Shown: in pieces, positions 22,867 through 36,000 of the stretch
Layout: each line of letters starts with the position of its first letter
How positions within the stretch are numbered: position 1 is the stretch's first letter
Assembly (NCBI GenBank): GCA_911728455.2
Contig: OU452240.1
Coordinates: forward strand, 6,419,352-6,483,351
Direction of reading: 5' to 3'
DNA: 64,000 nucleotides
Source of the DNA: Marthasterias glacialis
Taxonomy: Eukaryota > Echinodermata > Asteroidea > Forcipulatida > Asteriidae
Program-made: the position numbers and the translations under genes
Notes under the pieces: generated by a model
The model's input: only the letters and a program-made list of their open reading frames with translations
Databases searched by the model: none
Told to the model about the DNA's origin: nothing

Positions 22867-23225
22867 TGGAGTAGTCACTAGTGTTGGATCTTTTACAAGT
22901 TTGCAAATTTACTGGAAAAGTTAATTAAGCTATAATTAAGTATAATTAAGAGCTGGCGATGAGGGCTGGTGTAAAAAGAAAAAAAAAATATTTTGGTCTA
23001 TGCAACATGATCATACATAGTCCTCATCATATTTATATACAAAGAACATTCATATCAATTGTGAAAACAATGTCGCAAGTGGATTAATGTACATTATAAT
23101 TAGTGTTGTACATACTGTGAACTGTTTTTTATGATAATTTCAATGACACAAGAAAGCAAATGCGCAAAAGACAGATAAGCTAAACATTAGGCCTAACCTA
23201 GTATTCATTCTTGTAATTAAGAGCA

Positions 23226-23332
23226 AGGTATTTGTCCTGGCAACAGGCACCCCTATGAGGGGGATTGTAATTTCTACTGGAACATTTCACGGTACACCAA
23301 GGGCAATGACCAGGGACATGGAGACAATACCT
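23226..23332 (+). repeat. Dispersed repeat G, copy
   Basis: GGCACCCCTATGAGGGGGATTGTAATTTCTACTGGAACATTTC, then CACCAAGGGCAATGACCAGGGACATGGAG: the same order as at 29152-29290 and 38108-38215. Confidence 0.65.
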
Positions 23333-24356
23333 GCTGTGTTTACTGATGACGTCACGGTTTGACATGTGTGTTTTCTTGACTACAGACTCGAAGCTCCATA
23401 GAAAAATGCACATGTAAACAGACTGTGATGTCATCAGCAATTGCCTGCATTGCCAGAATCAAGTACCAAGTCTCTCCACCCATATACCCCCCCCCTCCCT
23501 ATATCTATTGGAGTTTATCGGTACTTTCATCATGTACACCTTCACACATGGGTACGATCGGTTTACCTACCCCCCTCATACCAAGTATTATTTGAATGGT
23601 TGATATTTATAACTTAATCATACAGGACTATATTTCATCATCACAATAAACACATAATTCTGAAATGAAACAATAATAGCTTCCACTTTGGCCAACAAGA
23701 ATAACTAACAAGAGTTAACATTTGAACCCAACTGGTATAGGAACAAGAATCCGAAGTAAATAAAACTTATTTAGTTATTATGTAAAATGAAAAAAAAAAA
23801 TGATATCATCAAGAATGATTGATATGTAATCCCACCCTAGCATTCATGTATTTTGACCGCCATCATTTCTACACTTTTAGGGTTTTTAATTTTTGTTCCC
23901 ATTAAAAATGTGACCCTTTTTTTCAATCAACAAACCCGTTTCAAAAATCAAAATGGCACGCAATACACTGATACCAAATATCATAAATAAGTAAAACTAT
24001 CGAAGGATTAATTTTGCAAAAAGTAAATTCCAAACAAATTTACAATGTAAATTTCAACTCCAAAATGCAAAATTTTGTGTATCTTTCCAGTTAGGAAAAA
24101 AAAAAAAAAAACCACAGCCATGATAAAAGGATCGTTTTGAAAATTACAAACAACCCCGAACCAAATTATATATATTCGTGTATTTTTAAAATTGGCATTT
24201 TGTAGATTCCAAATTTTTTTATGACGTGTACATTTTGCTTCTTACAGCAGACATGCAATTTTGTAATTGCCAAAAAGGGAAATTGGTCAACCACAAATGT
24301 ACAAATTCTTAAATTAAAAAAATAAAATTAACTGTTGCAAACTGCTTACCAATTGT
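23333..24356. other. AT-rich intergenic region
   Basis: No gene recognised; a poly-A run near 24096. Confidence 0.4.
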
Positions 24357-24439
24357 TAATGGCCTCACATTTCCACCCCAGCAGTGTCTTTCTAAAGCCT
24401 TTGAGAAAGACTCTGCTAGGGTCGAAAGTTGAGGCCATT
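24357..24439. repeat. Inverted repeat with TCTGCTAGGGTCGAAA motif
   Basis: AATGGCCTCA at the left pairs with TGAGGCCATT at the right, and CAGTGTCTTTCTAAAG pairs imperfectly with CTTTGAGAAAGACTCTG. The same motif appears once, in reverse, at about 63155-63200. It may be the terminal part of a retroelement family. Confidence 0.55.
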
Positions 24440-25507
24440 TTCTTTTTGCAAATTTTTAAATTGTCTGAAAGAAAAAAGAGAAAACCAACCTATCCGATGA
24501 AAAGTTGTATGCAATACAGACATGCACTTTGGCATGATTGGGCAATAACATCTTCCCACTATCCTACCCTCCCACCAACAAAGATCTTATCTTACATAAT
24601 CTTTAAAGTCACAAACTAGCCTCGAGCAGGTAGTACTTTTCAAAAGTAACAGAGAGCTAAAAATTCTCAGTGAGGTTTACAAACTATTTCCAAACTACAA
24701 GTACGACTAGTACTTCAAATAAAGAATAATGGCCGAGGAAAATTGCTACCAACATTATTTTCTAAAAGGTACAAAATATGCTGAGCTAACAGTAACTTGT
24801 GTTTTGATTTGTTTGTATCATTTCGAGAAATGCATTGTTGTCATTAACAAACAAAAAATTGCAGATAATGTATTTTGTAGGTAAAGATATTTTTGTAGAA
24901 ATTGCATCAGCAAAAATTTGAATTCCAGCAATTTGGAGTAAGTTACACTGTATTCAATTTCAGGTCTAAGACTTAGGTTATATTTAGTTTTACTTTATGG
25001 CTACTTTTTCTAACAAATTCTCTACCGCTATCAATAAACTGTTATTTGCATGAGTGTGTTATAGGTTAGATAAGTACTTTAAGCCAACCAAAAGGACAGG
25101 AATTGATTCCAACTGTAAAGACCTCAAGCATTCTTGAGAAGTTAATTTAGCTACTACCAAGCTGTCAAATTACAGGCCTTTCATGCAAACAGAAAAAGGC
25201 AGAGGAAACAAAAATGATGTGAGTTACATCTTTTAGAATTTTGCTTATTTTACATCTTCTTGATCTGTAATTACAAACTGCCCTAGCACGCAAAACTGTT
25301 AACCATTTTTTCCTCCTTTTTTCAATGGCACCACAAAAGAATCTAAAAATTAAGAGGACGTCAGCTGAAAAGTTTTGGGCGTATTTAGCTTGTTACAGAG
25401 CGCGACTTTGTTTCTTTAACATTTTAAACCAATGTAGGTGGGAACGCAAGATTCCCCAAAATGTTTGTATACGGAAGACTTGCATGGTGTGTTAACAGGT
25501 AAACCGC

Positions 25508-25665
25508 AACCTGGAATTTCATCTTCGAGAGGGCAAGGCCATTTTCATTTTGCAAGGGCACCTCTAGTGTCTATGGGAAACTTTTAAAGGGGCACCAAGG
25601 CCAAGACCAGGGCAACAGAGGCCTTGGCCTATGTGGCCTCCATGTAATTCTAGACCCGAAACCCC
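25508..25665 (+). repeat. Dispersed repeat G, diverged copy
   Basis: GAGAGGGCAAGGCCATTTTC, GGCACCTCTAGTGTCTATGG and GGGGCACCAAGGCCAAGACC in order. No coding capacity. Confidence 0.6.
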
Positions 25666-26500
25666 TAAAACTACTCACTACAGTTGAACGTCCAAAATGA
25701 AAAAATAATTACAATTACATTTTTAAAATCGAGTGTTGCTTTTTGTGATAAAAAATCATCTTTAAAAAAAAATCTTGTTTTGATATTGAATAATTCATCT
25801 ACTTTAATTTTTCATGCACAAGTATCCACAGCAGATGTAGGTTTGGATTATAAAATATAAATCGAATTTCACAAACTTATTCGTGTCCTTGTAAAAAAAT
25901 GATCAAGGAATTTGTTGTGGCAGCTAAAGAAAATACACCTCAGATTATGCATGACAGCAGGAAAAATTGAAAACTTGAAATTCAATGAAATAAAGATAGA
26001 TATTATTTTACAATCCTGTAAAATAAAAAAATAAACAAATGTAAAAAAAAAAAAATTAAAAAGGGGGGTGAAATAACCTAGGAATAAACATACACCACAG
26101 TGAAAAACTTAATGAAAAGACATTTAAACAATTTCCACTAAAAAGGATTGGGTAATCAAGTAGTATATTGCACAATGATAAAATTCTTCAAACATTTATG
26201 AGCAAGTGCAATACAGTGCCAAAACAAGACAAAAATCCTAAAACCAAAATAATTAAACTCCAACTGTTTTTTTTTTTTTTTTTTTTTTAAACATACATTG
26301 CTTTGCTATGAAAGAAGGTTTGGAAATTGCAAATTGGCAAGTGGAACTGTACACCCTTAAAGTATTTACACAAACCTTTTAAAAATAAACAAATTTTCCC
26401 ACCCTGAAAGCTTTGCCTGGTATACAGGACGCAACTGTAGTTTTCTGAAAGTGAAACTACTCTAGGGTTACATGCTACACTAAAAATATGTTGATTTTGT
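25666..26500. other. AT-rich intergenic region
   Basis: Includes a run of about 20 T near 26267-26288. No gene is seen. Confidence 0.4.
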
Positions 26501-26791
26501 ATTTTATCTTCCAGTGCGCGCTAATCCTCCAATCAGATTACATAACAGGAGTTTGATAATAAACCAATATCATACTCCCAGTAGTCTGTATTGCACTCTG
26601 CGTATTGTGAGTATTATGTGTCACGCTCTGCATATGGAAAAAATAAGTGCAAAAATAACGTTCTAAACTTCGCACGTTGAACGTGCCGCTCTTCATAAAA
26701 GGACGCTCAAGATTGTTATACTTCACACGTCGCACGTGAAAAAGGTATGAAGTTGGCTGGAAGATAAATTCGTCATAACATTCCCGCTCGA

Positions 26792-26890
26792 GGAATACGG
26801 AAAAATATAGCATGTCTGCGTCCCATATCCCAATCAGCCTGCAGCCTCGTGGGATATGGGACGCAGAAGCGCTATTTTTTTCCGTATTCC
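26792..26890. repeat. Long hairpin (GGAATACGGA / TCCGTATTCC)
   Basis: A 99-bp inverted repeat. GGAATACGGAAAAATATAGC pairs with GCGCTATTTTTTTCCGTATTCC, and CTGCGTCCCATATCCCA pairs with TGGGATATGGGACGCAG around a loop of about 18 bases. Confidence 0.8.
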
Positions 26891-27786
26891 ACTCGCGCTT
26901 GTATGATCACAAATATAAATACGCATTTTGTGATGGCTTTGCAAAGTAAAATTTTAATGGCAGGAACAAGTAACTTGCTATCTTGTATTAAAGTGAATGA
27001 GCAATGTTTTTACTACCTAAAGACAAGTATAACATTCTCTGTAAGCAAGTTGAGGGTAGGTACTGCCCAGTTAGGACACCCGAGAAGGACTACAAATGAA
27101 CAATAATCAATGAATGTTTATGACGCCTGGGTACCAGGCTTTGCCAATCTGGTTTGCCGTTCAGTGGGAGACCATGGGGGTACCAGGTGGCATCAGACCT
27201 ACTAGGTATGGCCGTGTCGGGATTGGCAGCTGTGGCTACAGCTATGGCTGGATCACCGCATCAGCACCAGGGTTCTCCCCAAGCACAAGCTAGCGTACCG
27301 GGCTGATACCGCGAATTACGGGCCGATACGCTGAAATTACGGCCGATGCGCACAAAATATATATAAATACATTTTTTTATGAATACAAGTTTTTTTTTTT
27401 TAAGATTTTCATATCAAATTCAAACAAAAATCCTAACATAAAACCATTTTAAATGTTCCAGATTGCACAGTAGAGCTTTTCAAACTAAGCATAAACATCA
27501 AATAAAAACATTCCAAGGACCTGTTACCAATTCAGCGTGCTTCGGCCACACTTTCAAAATTTGGGTCCAGAATGCCCCCCAGTTTTGAAAAATCCTGGGG
27601 AGAACCCTGATCATGCACTGAAGTATAGGACCCCCTTAGCAACACTCGCATCAGGTAGCCGCAGCTGCTAATATGGATACAGCCTAAATCCATTCTTCTC
27701 GGAAATTGGGATGCACAGACTGAACAGCATACATTGGATATAAACAACTACGCAATTACTTTTTATGTGCAATACAGTTACATGTA

Positions 27787-27910
27787 TATGGGGATGCAAA
27801 AAATCAGCCATGAAACGAAGTGCATGCCGCCGGTCTAGATAACGCCAAACTTTGTCGTTATCTAGACCAGCATGCACCTTGTTCTATGGCTTAACGCATG
27901 CGTCCCCATA
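27787..27910. repeat. Long hairpin with perfect 13-bp core stem
   Basis: TATGGGGATGCA at the left pairs with TGCGTCCCCATA at the right. In the middle GGTCTAGATAACG (27832-27844) pairs with CGTTATCTAGACC (27856-27868). 124 bp, probably a folded MITE. Confidence 0.75.
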
Positions 27911-27982
27911 AAACCGTATTGCGTGTAACATTTCTGCGAAGCTGTCTATTGACCTGGTGAAGTCTGCTGCCACCTAGAGTTC

Positions 27983-28012
27983 CAAAGCCTCCGATTGCTT
28001 GTCCTGGCTTTA
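27983..28012. repeat. Fragment of inverted-repeat family J (CTGCTGCCACCTAG)
   Basis: Single end GTCTGCTGCCACCTAGAGTTCCAAAGCC, matching the ends of the element at 45886-46018 and the fragment near 48641. Confidence 0.5.
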
Positions 28013-28720
28013 GAATTGACATTGTAACATCCACTTGTGACCTGACAAACCAAGGTACTAGACACTATTCAAATATAACTTGTCATTTGCTATTGAAATG
28101 ACTCAAGCATTATATTACTAAATTTCCTTAAATATTTTAAAACATTCACTCTTTGATAAGTTATTGTCAATAAATTTACATCATATGCTATATTAGATAC
28201 ATTAAACCACAATATGCGGAATTTACCCCGTGCATTGACGTCACAAGCAGCTACAGTCTGCCCATGGCTTGCCATTTTGGGAGTCAAATATGTAAAGATA
28301 CGATAAGCGTATGTGTACGCGCACGCCCCGCCTAAAATGCATACATACAAAATCTCATGAATTGCACAAACTAGATTTATTACGATGATGAATATATCTG
28401 GTGAATTGGGTCGGTAGTCCCAGATAAGAACAAGTCTGCCTGTTACAAAAGGAAATAAACAAATTCATGTTAAATCTGGGGGGAAAGATTTCCCGGTTGG
28501 TCGTCTCCTGCCAGAAAGAACACTTACCCCTTGAGGCTTTGGACTGAAAGAAAGGATTACTCCTCAAAATTAACCATCTGCAAATATAACTTTAATCTAC
28601 TGAGGGTAAGATAACACAAATAATGAAACCAAACTTGTTCCAACAGTAAAGACGTTTGATGTCTTGTTTTTCAGCAAAGGAGTTGGAACTCACTTTTGGA
28701 AAAACAATGTTTTTATATAA

Positions 28721-28905
28721 CAGACCTATCCGTTAAGCCCCGCCCCCTAAACATATTGACCAATCACAGCATTGGCTACATCAACACTGTGCACGTGGGC
28801 AGCGCAATGTGCATCTCTTCAATGCCACACTGCAAGACATGAACGTGCACGCTATAAGTTCGTACACGCATGTTTACGTTTTCTATCCAACAGGATTTTA
28901 TTGTG
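28721..28905. mobile_element. MITE-like element, family H, partial copy
   Basis: Begins ACAGACCTATCCGTTAAGCCCCGCCC and later holds CGCATGTTTACGTTTTCTAT...GGATTTTATTGTGT, the same two blocks seen in the 33459-33592 copy in reverse. Confidence 0.6.
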
Positions 28906-29024
28906 TCAGACTTTATACTATTAATTGGCTTTGTGCAACAAGATCAAATTATCTGAGATCTTTTCACAAAAGTTCAACTGCTACGTCCAGGCCTGATAGT
29001 TTCTCCTTTTAAGGGAAAGGCAGT

Positions 29025-29335
29025 TTTTCCTTAAGGGCACCTCAATTCAGAAAGTTTCTACTGAAACATTTCAAGGGGCACCAAGGCAGACCTAATTGCT
29101 TCGTTCTTGAAAGGGCAAGGGCACCAAGGCATTTTCTTCATGATAACAAGCACCTCTATAGAGGAAATTGTACATTTCTAGTGGTTTTTTTCAAGGGCAC
29201 CATGGCACTGACCAGGGGCAACGGAGGCAATTGCCTCCGTTAAAGTATCAGGTCTGCCAAGGCAATGACCAGGGGCATGGAGGCAATCACCCTCGTTCAG
29301 TTGTTGCCTCACTGAAATATCAGGCCATCATGATT
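29025..29335 (+). repeat. Dispersed repeat G, two overlapping copies
   Basis: Two rounds of GGGCACCAAGGC...CAATGACCAGGGGCA and TGCCTCCGTT...TATCAGGCC. The first contains GGGCAAGGGCACCAAGGCATTTTCTTCATGATAA, the precursor of the unit amplified at 37.5-38.1 kb. Confidence 0.75.
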
Positions 29336-29612
29336 GATCTTTTTGCACTGATGGGCAAAACTCTTCAATGAATCATTGCAACAAATCACAACAAGATCAC
29401 TACAACAAGATAATACACATTTGGATGACAGTCAATCAAATTTGTATCAATAACATTCAAAGAAACATCAATTCAAACAAAAATATTATTAATTTCTTGT
29501 ATGCAAATCAAAGGTGTGCTCATAAAAGTAAACATACAATAACAATCCATAAAACCCTTTGTAAATTTTGAATCATTGTTGGCACAGAAAAAATTTTCAA
29601 TCTTGAACTTAC

Positions 29613-29628
29613 CTCAGTGTCTCTAGAA
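29613..29628 (-). other. CPSF6: Possible 16-nt non-coding exon after the CPSF6 stop
   Basis: After the stop, the minus strand offers a good donor at 29766 (GGAG|GTAGGT). A 16-nt segment here is flanked by CATCTCAAG and GTAAGTTC. A second 16-nt candidate at 28528-28543 (TTCTTTCAG before, GTAAGTGT after) could continue the chain. This would be a spliced 3' untranslated region; transcript data are lacking. Confidence 0.25.
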
Positions 29629-29798
29629 CTTGAGATGGAAGAAAAAACACATTATTACAAATGAATTGTTATAATTGTATAAATGTAAAAAAAAACTGAT
29701 CGACTGCTGGCTAATGATAACAACAAAGACCAGAGATGGATATAAATTGTTTCCAAAACACCTACCTCCATATGTCTTGAAAATGAAGTAGAGTGTTG

Positions 29799-30024
29799 TT
29801 AGCGACGGCGATACTCTCGATCTCTTTCCCTGTCCCTCTCACGATCCCTGTCTCCCCTCTCACGACTCGATGAATATTCAGTGCCCGTCCGCTCACGGCT
29901 ACGCTCCCGATACTCCCTGTCGCGACTCCGTGACCTCTCACGACGCTCCTTGTGGCGGCTGCTCTTAGACTCGCGGGATCTGTGACGACTCTCGTCGCGT
30001 TCCCTGGAGGAACGATCTTTCCGC
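29799..30024 (-). CDS. CPSF6: CPSF6 coding exon 15 (RS/RE/RD tail and stop)
   Basis: Residues 769-843 and TAA at 29801-29799. Dense Arg alternating with Ser, Glu and Asp ends in DREYRRR, like human REYRHR. In mammals this tail directs nuclear import. The acceptor is TTTATTTCAG. Confidence 0.96.
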
Positions 30025-33000
30025 CTGAAATAAAAGGGTGAATCGGTCAAGAGAATTGTTTGGCGTGGAAACGTCCTAAATCGATCAGTCCTCTTGTCAA
30101 ATTTATCTATTTCTTTATTTTTTTCTTATTTATCCTGGTGGTCTATTTAGCGAGGAAAACTCACTGATCTCCCATGGATACCAGCTCGCAACAAAAACTA
30201 CAAAAAAGCAGTAAAATTAGGAATGCAAACACTAAAAACTACAGCAATTTACAAAGACAAAAATAAACCATACAATACAAAAACAAAACAACAATGAGAA
30301 AATGACATTAATTGAGCTGTTTAAATGGTTTGATGAAGTGATTACGACTTGTTGGTAGTGGGGATTGAAAATGTTGCGGCAAGCTGTTCCGAGCCTGGGC
30401 AACCTTGAAGTTAAAAGTTCTTCATTCGACCTCTTGCATAAAACAGTTTTAAGGCAATGTAAAATCCCAGTCCAATCAATACATGAAGGAAGAACCCAAA
30501 TGTGTGGCTGCTGGTAAGACTGGTATGTCTAGTCTAGTGGTGGAAGTCCGAATCGGACACTTGAAGAGGCACTCAACCTCATGCACAAAATACTTTTCAA
30601 GGTAATTTAAAATCCCAGTCCAATCAATACATGAAGGAAGCGAACGCGTTTAATGCAGGGGGCTAATAATGTTGGGTCACTTCACCCAGGAGCAAATGGG
30701 TACCTGTGAGGGCAGCGATGGTTCCTGCATTTGATTTAGCTTGGTGCGCTACATATTGGCAGCGCAGGCTATACGGGTGCCAGAGAGCTGAGATGGTTTA
30801 AGGAATGAAATAAAAGGCCCAGTGACTGTTTTTTTTACCAATTTTTTAACCGTTTCTTTTTTAACCAAGAACATCTGCATGACAATGGGCCATCCAAAAG
30901 TCTTAACTCTTTCACTATGGGGAGTGGCTCACAGCGGCTTGGTGAATTACTTCACGAGCCGGAAAGCCGCTGCCAGCTGCTCAAAACAAACAAAATATAA
31001 AGAAATTCTGTCACAGCTGTACATTATATTACGTAGTAAAAGAGTTCAAAGTGTGGGATGTATTTCTCCCATACCCCATAATTTACGAGAAAAACAAAAC
31101 AAAATCAAAACCTTGCAAAAAATTTCAAAAAGAAACCCTATTTATAATCACAAATCCTTACTTTGGAAATGGCAAAAATAACAATAAGGTAGTAAGGGTC
31201 GCCTAAGGAATTGACTTTCTTCACGTTATCATGTTCAAAATATTTCTATTTCACTTCTTACCTGGAAGATGATCCGTAAGACTTAGACTCTATCCCATGA
31301 AGACAATCCTGTAGCGAGCTAACCAACACTTTACATCGGTCATCGTTGGATACTTTAGACTGCTTGATGAGTGAGATTGCAGTGACCAACGTCTCGATGG
31401 CACTAGGATAGTCACCTGTTGAAAGGAACAAAAATCATTTTGGAATAACAGATTTATAGTCAAACTTGAAGCTATGCAGGGCTGCAATCAGATAATATAA
31501 AACCGTGCAGTCACTTATTTTTTAGTAATCAATTAAATCAATCAATTGTTGAATTTATTAGGCACCAGCCCAATGGTCATTGCTCGTTATCACCAGACAG
31601 TCAGCTCTTGAAATAAAAGTAAGATTGAAGCAAAATTTTATAGAAGATTGGCTAATGTCTTAGGAAGACAATTCCACATTCTTTGCACTGCGACACAAAA
31701 GGTATAATCTCCCCAATTGTATTTGCCGCGTAGATTGCAAAGGACTGAAGTTTGAGAGCAGTAACCTTCATTTTGAACAGCCTCTTCAATGGACAATGAT
31801 GTCTGTGAGATATGCTGGAGCCATAGAGATATATATAAGAACTGAGGGCGTACAAAACCATGCGACACGGCCCGACAAGGAGCATTTTTGTCCATTGAGA
31901 AAATAGTGCGGACCATTCATTTACACTGGTCACTCATCAGTTTACACAGCAAACATTTTCTAAGTAGACATTCATAAGCAATTGACCCATGGTGGGTCAG
32001 CGGAGTTCCGTGCGTGACATTGCGAGTGCTCCCTCTTGTTCTTATATATAGCTGGAGCTGAGACATTAAAGCAATGGAACATAAATAGCAAGATCTTAAA
32101 TTGAATTCATGGGCTGGTTTGTACTTGATGTTTCATCCAGTATGCTCTGGTCATGTTCAGGAGAATGCTCCTAGATTGCAGTTTTGCTGAGAATATTGCT
32201 TGAAAGATCCCCCGAGTGATTTCCTTAGATCCTTCCTCACTCTACCAAAGTCCAACACTATTAGGTAACTCAACACCCAAACTGATTATGGTGGCATGCC
32301 TGATCCCATGTAAAGCATGATCAGTTTACTAGTGCAGTCCTCAGTCCAACACCATTCAGTAACTCAACACCCAAACTGTTGGACTCTGATTATGGTGGTA
32401 TGCCTGATCCCATGTAAAGCATGATCAGTTTACTAGTGCAGTCCTCAGTCCAACACCATTCAGTAACTCAACACCCAAACTGTTGGACTCTGATTATGGT
32501 GGTATGCCTGATCCCATGTAAAGCATGATCAGTTTAGTAGTGTATTCCTCAGTTGAACAGAATCAAGCAAATCATGCAGTTGGAGTTTGAAAGGTAACAG
32601 AATGAAAGACTTACCAGCACTAGCGTCCATGACAGCTCTGGAGATTGCACTGCTAGACACTGTGCGGTTCCGGCTCATGATCTCCTCAAACTCCGTCTCA
32701 CTGACTTGAGGAGAAGGAGGAGGACCTTCTTGCCTCCTTAAGAAGTTGCCGTTCTCTGCTGGAGGAGGTGGTCCTTGACTAGAGAAGGAGAAGATGATAT
32801 TTGTAAAAGATTGATCAAATCATGATAACTAATCATAACTGTCAGTGAGTACACACAAAGTGTGAAAAGTGACAAAAGTGAGTGTTGCAATGCAGAGCAA
32901 AGCACGCATTGTACTCGCATTGTACACGTTAACCACAGCAGTTGCTAGGCAGCTGCAATAATGGGCAGGGCATGACGAATTATTTGTATGCACCATTACA

Positions 33001-36000
33001 ATGTAATGCATAATTACGTTACTTTCATGCAAGTTAACAATTCTACAACTTCAAATTAAGAGCAAACAAAATCAGAAAAAGATTGTGCAATCAAGCTACT
33101 AAATGCATTAAAATACGGCATATTATGAGAAATTTAAAAATGCTTTAATACAATTCTTTCATCACAATTTATTTTGATTCAAATTTTAAAAAAAGAATTT
33201 AAAAAATCTAAATAATTTTTTTGAAACTTACCGTTCAGCCGACGCTCTGAACTGCTCCCCTTCAAAGCGCTGCTGAGGCGGCCCTTGCTCGAACGTCGGC
33301 TAAAAAAACGAGTAAAGTAATAACAATTATGAAACTAGACATAAAGTAAAAACATAGTTTCTCCACAGAAGAAAAGAAAAAATATCTAGTATATAACTCA
33401 AGACAATAAAACTGGCTGTTAGTATGAACAAATGTTACTTTTCAAAGCTGTTAAAACCTATAGACCGATCCATTAATAACTACGCGCATGCATGTTTACA
33501 TTTTCAAAAAGGATTTTATCGTGTTGGACTTTTGTCTGACTTTCTGTGTAGCCAAGTCTGTGATTGGGCGGGGCTTAATGGATCGGTCTATTATAACCTA
33601 GCCTTGTATATTCTAAAGTCACATCACACGAGGCAGTTTTTTGCATGTTTTACCTGTCGCTCAGGCTGGGGTTGTTGGCCTTGTCCCGGGAAGAATGCAG
33701 GATTCACATGAGGGGCAGGTCCCTGGGGTGGTTGACCTTGGGTCATAGAGGGTACACTTTGCGGAGGGGCCACAGGGGGTCCTTGTTGCATCGGGGGGGC
33801 TCCATGAGCTGCAGTAGGTGCGCCATGATGCAGCTGGGGTACATTCTGCTGTTGCTGTTGCTGTTGCTGTGGGGGTGGTGGACCAGGAGGGGCTCCGTGC
33901 ATGGGGGGTCCACCCTGCATGGGGGGTCCTCCCTGCATCGGGGGGCCACCTTGCATAGGGGGGCCACCTTGATTGGGGGGACCTCCTTGCATAGGGGGTC
34001 CTCCCTGCATTGGTGGGCCACCCTGCATTGGGGGTCCGCCTTGCATGGGGGGTCCGCCTTGCACGTGAGGGCCGACCTGCATGGGAGGTCCACCTTGCAT
34101 CGGGGGTCCAGGACGAGGTGGAGGAGGCCCTACATTAATATAAAAAAAAATAATAATACAAATTAATCAATCTCTTCAATCAAAAGTTTTGTGGGATTTC
34201 ATGTTGTTGGCATAACTTTAAGAATATTAAAAACCATTTTGAAATTAAATTCTGTGGTGCTGACTTGTTTTGGATAAGTGTCACATTTTGTTGATATTTT
34301 CAAACCTACTCAGCACGTTGAAAAAGCTTATGCTTTTTCGTGGATTATTTGATAAGACTCGTCTAGAGCTGACGTACCTTGTGGAGGACCCTGCTGCAAT
34401 GGAGGTTGTGGTCCCTGTGGACCTGGCGGTCCTCTAGGAGGAAGGGGCCCACCCTGGTGAGCAGGTGGCCCTCCGAACTGTGGAGGTGGTGGCCCACCTT
34501 GATGTGGAGGCCCATGCATGGGCGGACCCTATGGAGAGCATAGATATAGTCAAATAGTGGTTGGAATTATGCTATTACGATTTACTGCTCGATTGAAACA
34601 AATTCAATTTTTCATTAACCCTAAGCTTCTTAAGTCCTCCATAATCCTCCAGAGGATTTGGAGGATTTTGGTTGAATGAAGCACATTCGAAAATCACCAT
34701 TTGGAGGATTATGAAGAATTTTTTTTCCCCTTCTGATTTAAATCCCGTTTCCCATTTCCATGATCGCAGAAAATCAGTGGCACTATAAGTGATACATGTC
34801 AGGGTGATTTACCTGATTCGGAGGTCCCTGTGGTGGGTGAGGTCCCTGTGGCGGCCCTTGATGAGGAGGCCCCTGGTTAGGCGGGCCGCTGAAATGAGGA
34901 GGTCCTTGTTGTGGTGGAGGGGGGCCAGGTGGACCGCCATGGGGAGGTCTTGGTCCGCCCATGTGTGGAGGGGGGCCTTGGTTTGGTGGGGGTCCCATTG
35001 GGCCACCTTGATCTGTTGAAAATTATTGTAACGGCACGTTTAAATCTCAATCCTAATATATGGCTTGTTCACACTGGCTGTTTCCTGGGAACGTCCCCGA
35101 AAAGTTGGTTTGCCTTGCCACACTTGCTTACCTTTGGGAAATATCCTGCTCGGGAGGTATGCTAAAGCTAATCTGATTTATTCAAGGATTCAAGAGACAT
35201 TTTTTCATAAAACAGAGTAACAAAATTGGTGGTTGTTAATTTGGTTTTGTTTATTGTTTGTTGTTGTCCATCACTTCTGTTTGTTTAAGCGTCAGACCTT
35301 TATACATGTCTTGTTTGTTTGTTTGTTCAAATGATTTTGTGCAAATGTTTTTGTTTGCTCTTTTTTAAGGAGGGTGGAGCAGCCTAATGTGATTTGGCCT
35401 CTCGATTGTAAAAACTCTGTGAAGTTACAAAATAAATAACAACAGAATGATTGAAGTGACGGTTGAGAATTTTGATTCGTCCTCGGGTGTTGTAACTTGC
35501 ATTTACCAGCGGACCACTGTTAGGGGAGAAAACTGTTTAACTCTTTCACTTCGGTGCGCCGCTCACAGCGGCTCAGTGAAATACTTCATACGCCGGAGAG
35601 CCGCTGCCAGTGGCTCAAAATAAACAAAATATTAAACAATTCTGTCACAGCTGTATTTTTATTCCGTAGTGAAAGAGTTAAGTGATGTGAAAATATTAAC
35701 AGTTAAATAAAGTTTTAAGAAAAGATTCAACATAAGAGGTCTACTTACGAGGTGGGCGGTCCCATCCCTGGTTTGGCGGAGGCGGGCCCCTCTGATCCTG
35801 CATTGGGGGACCTCGTGGGCCAGGTGGCCCTGGGGGACCCATAGGGGGTGGACCCTGCATGGATGGCCCTGGCGGAGGCGGGCCTCTGAACATACCTGGT
35901 CCCTGTAACATCAAACAGGTACATTATGTCAGCGCAGAGTTCAATTTCATAGAGCGGTTTGCCGCACAATTCTGCGCTTGTAACACCTTGTAAAGTGTGT

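Noticed and set aside
33645..34166. 173-codon open frame on the plus strand
   Set aside because: Antisense shadow of CPSF6 exon 11. GGN/CCN codons leave the other strand free of stops.
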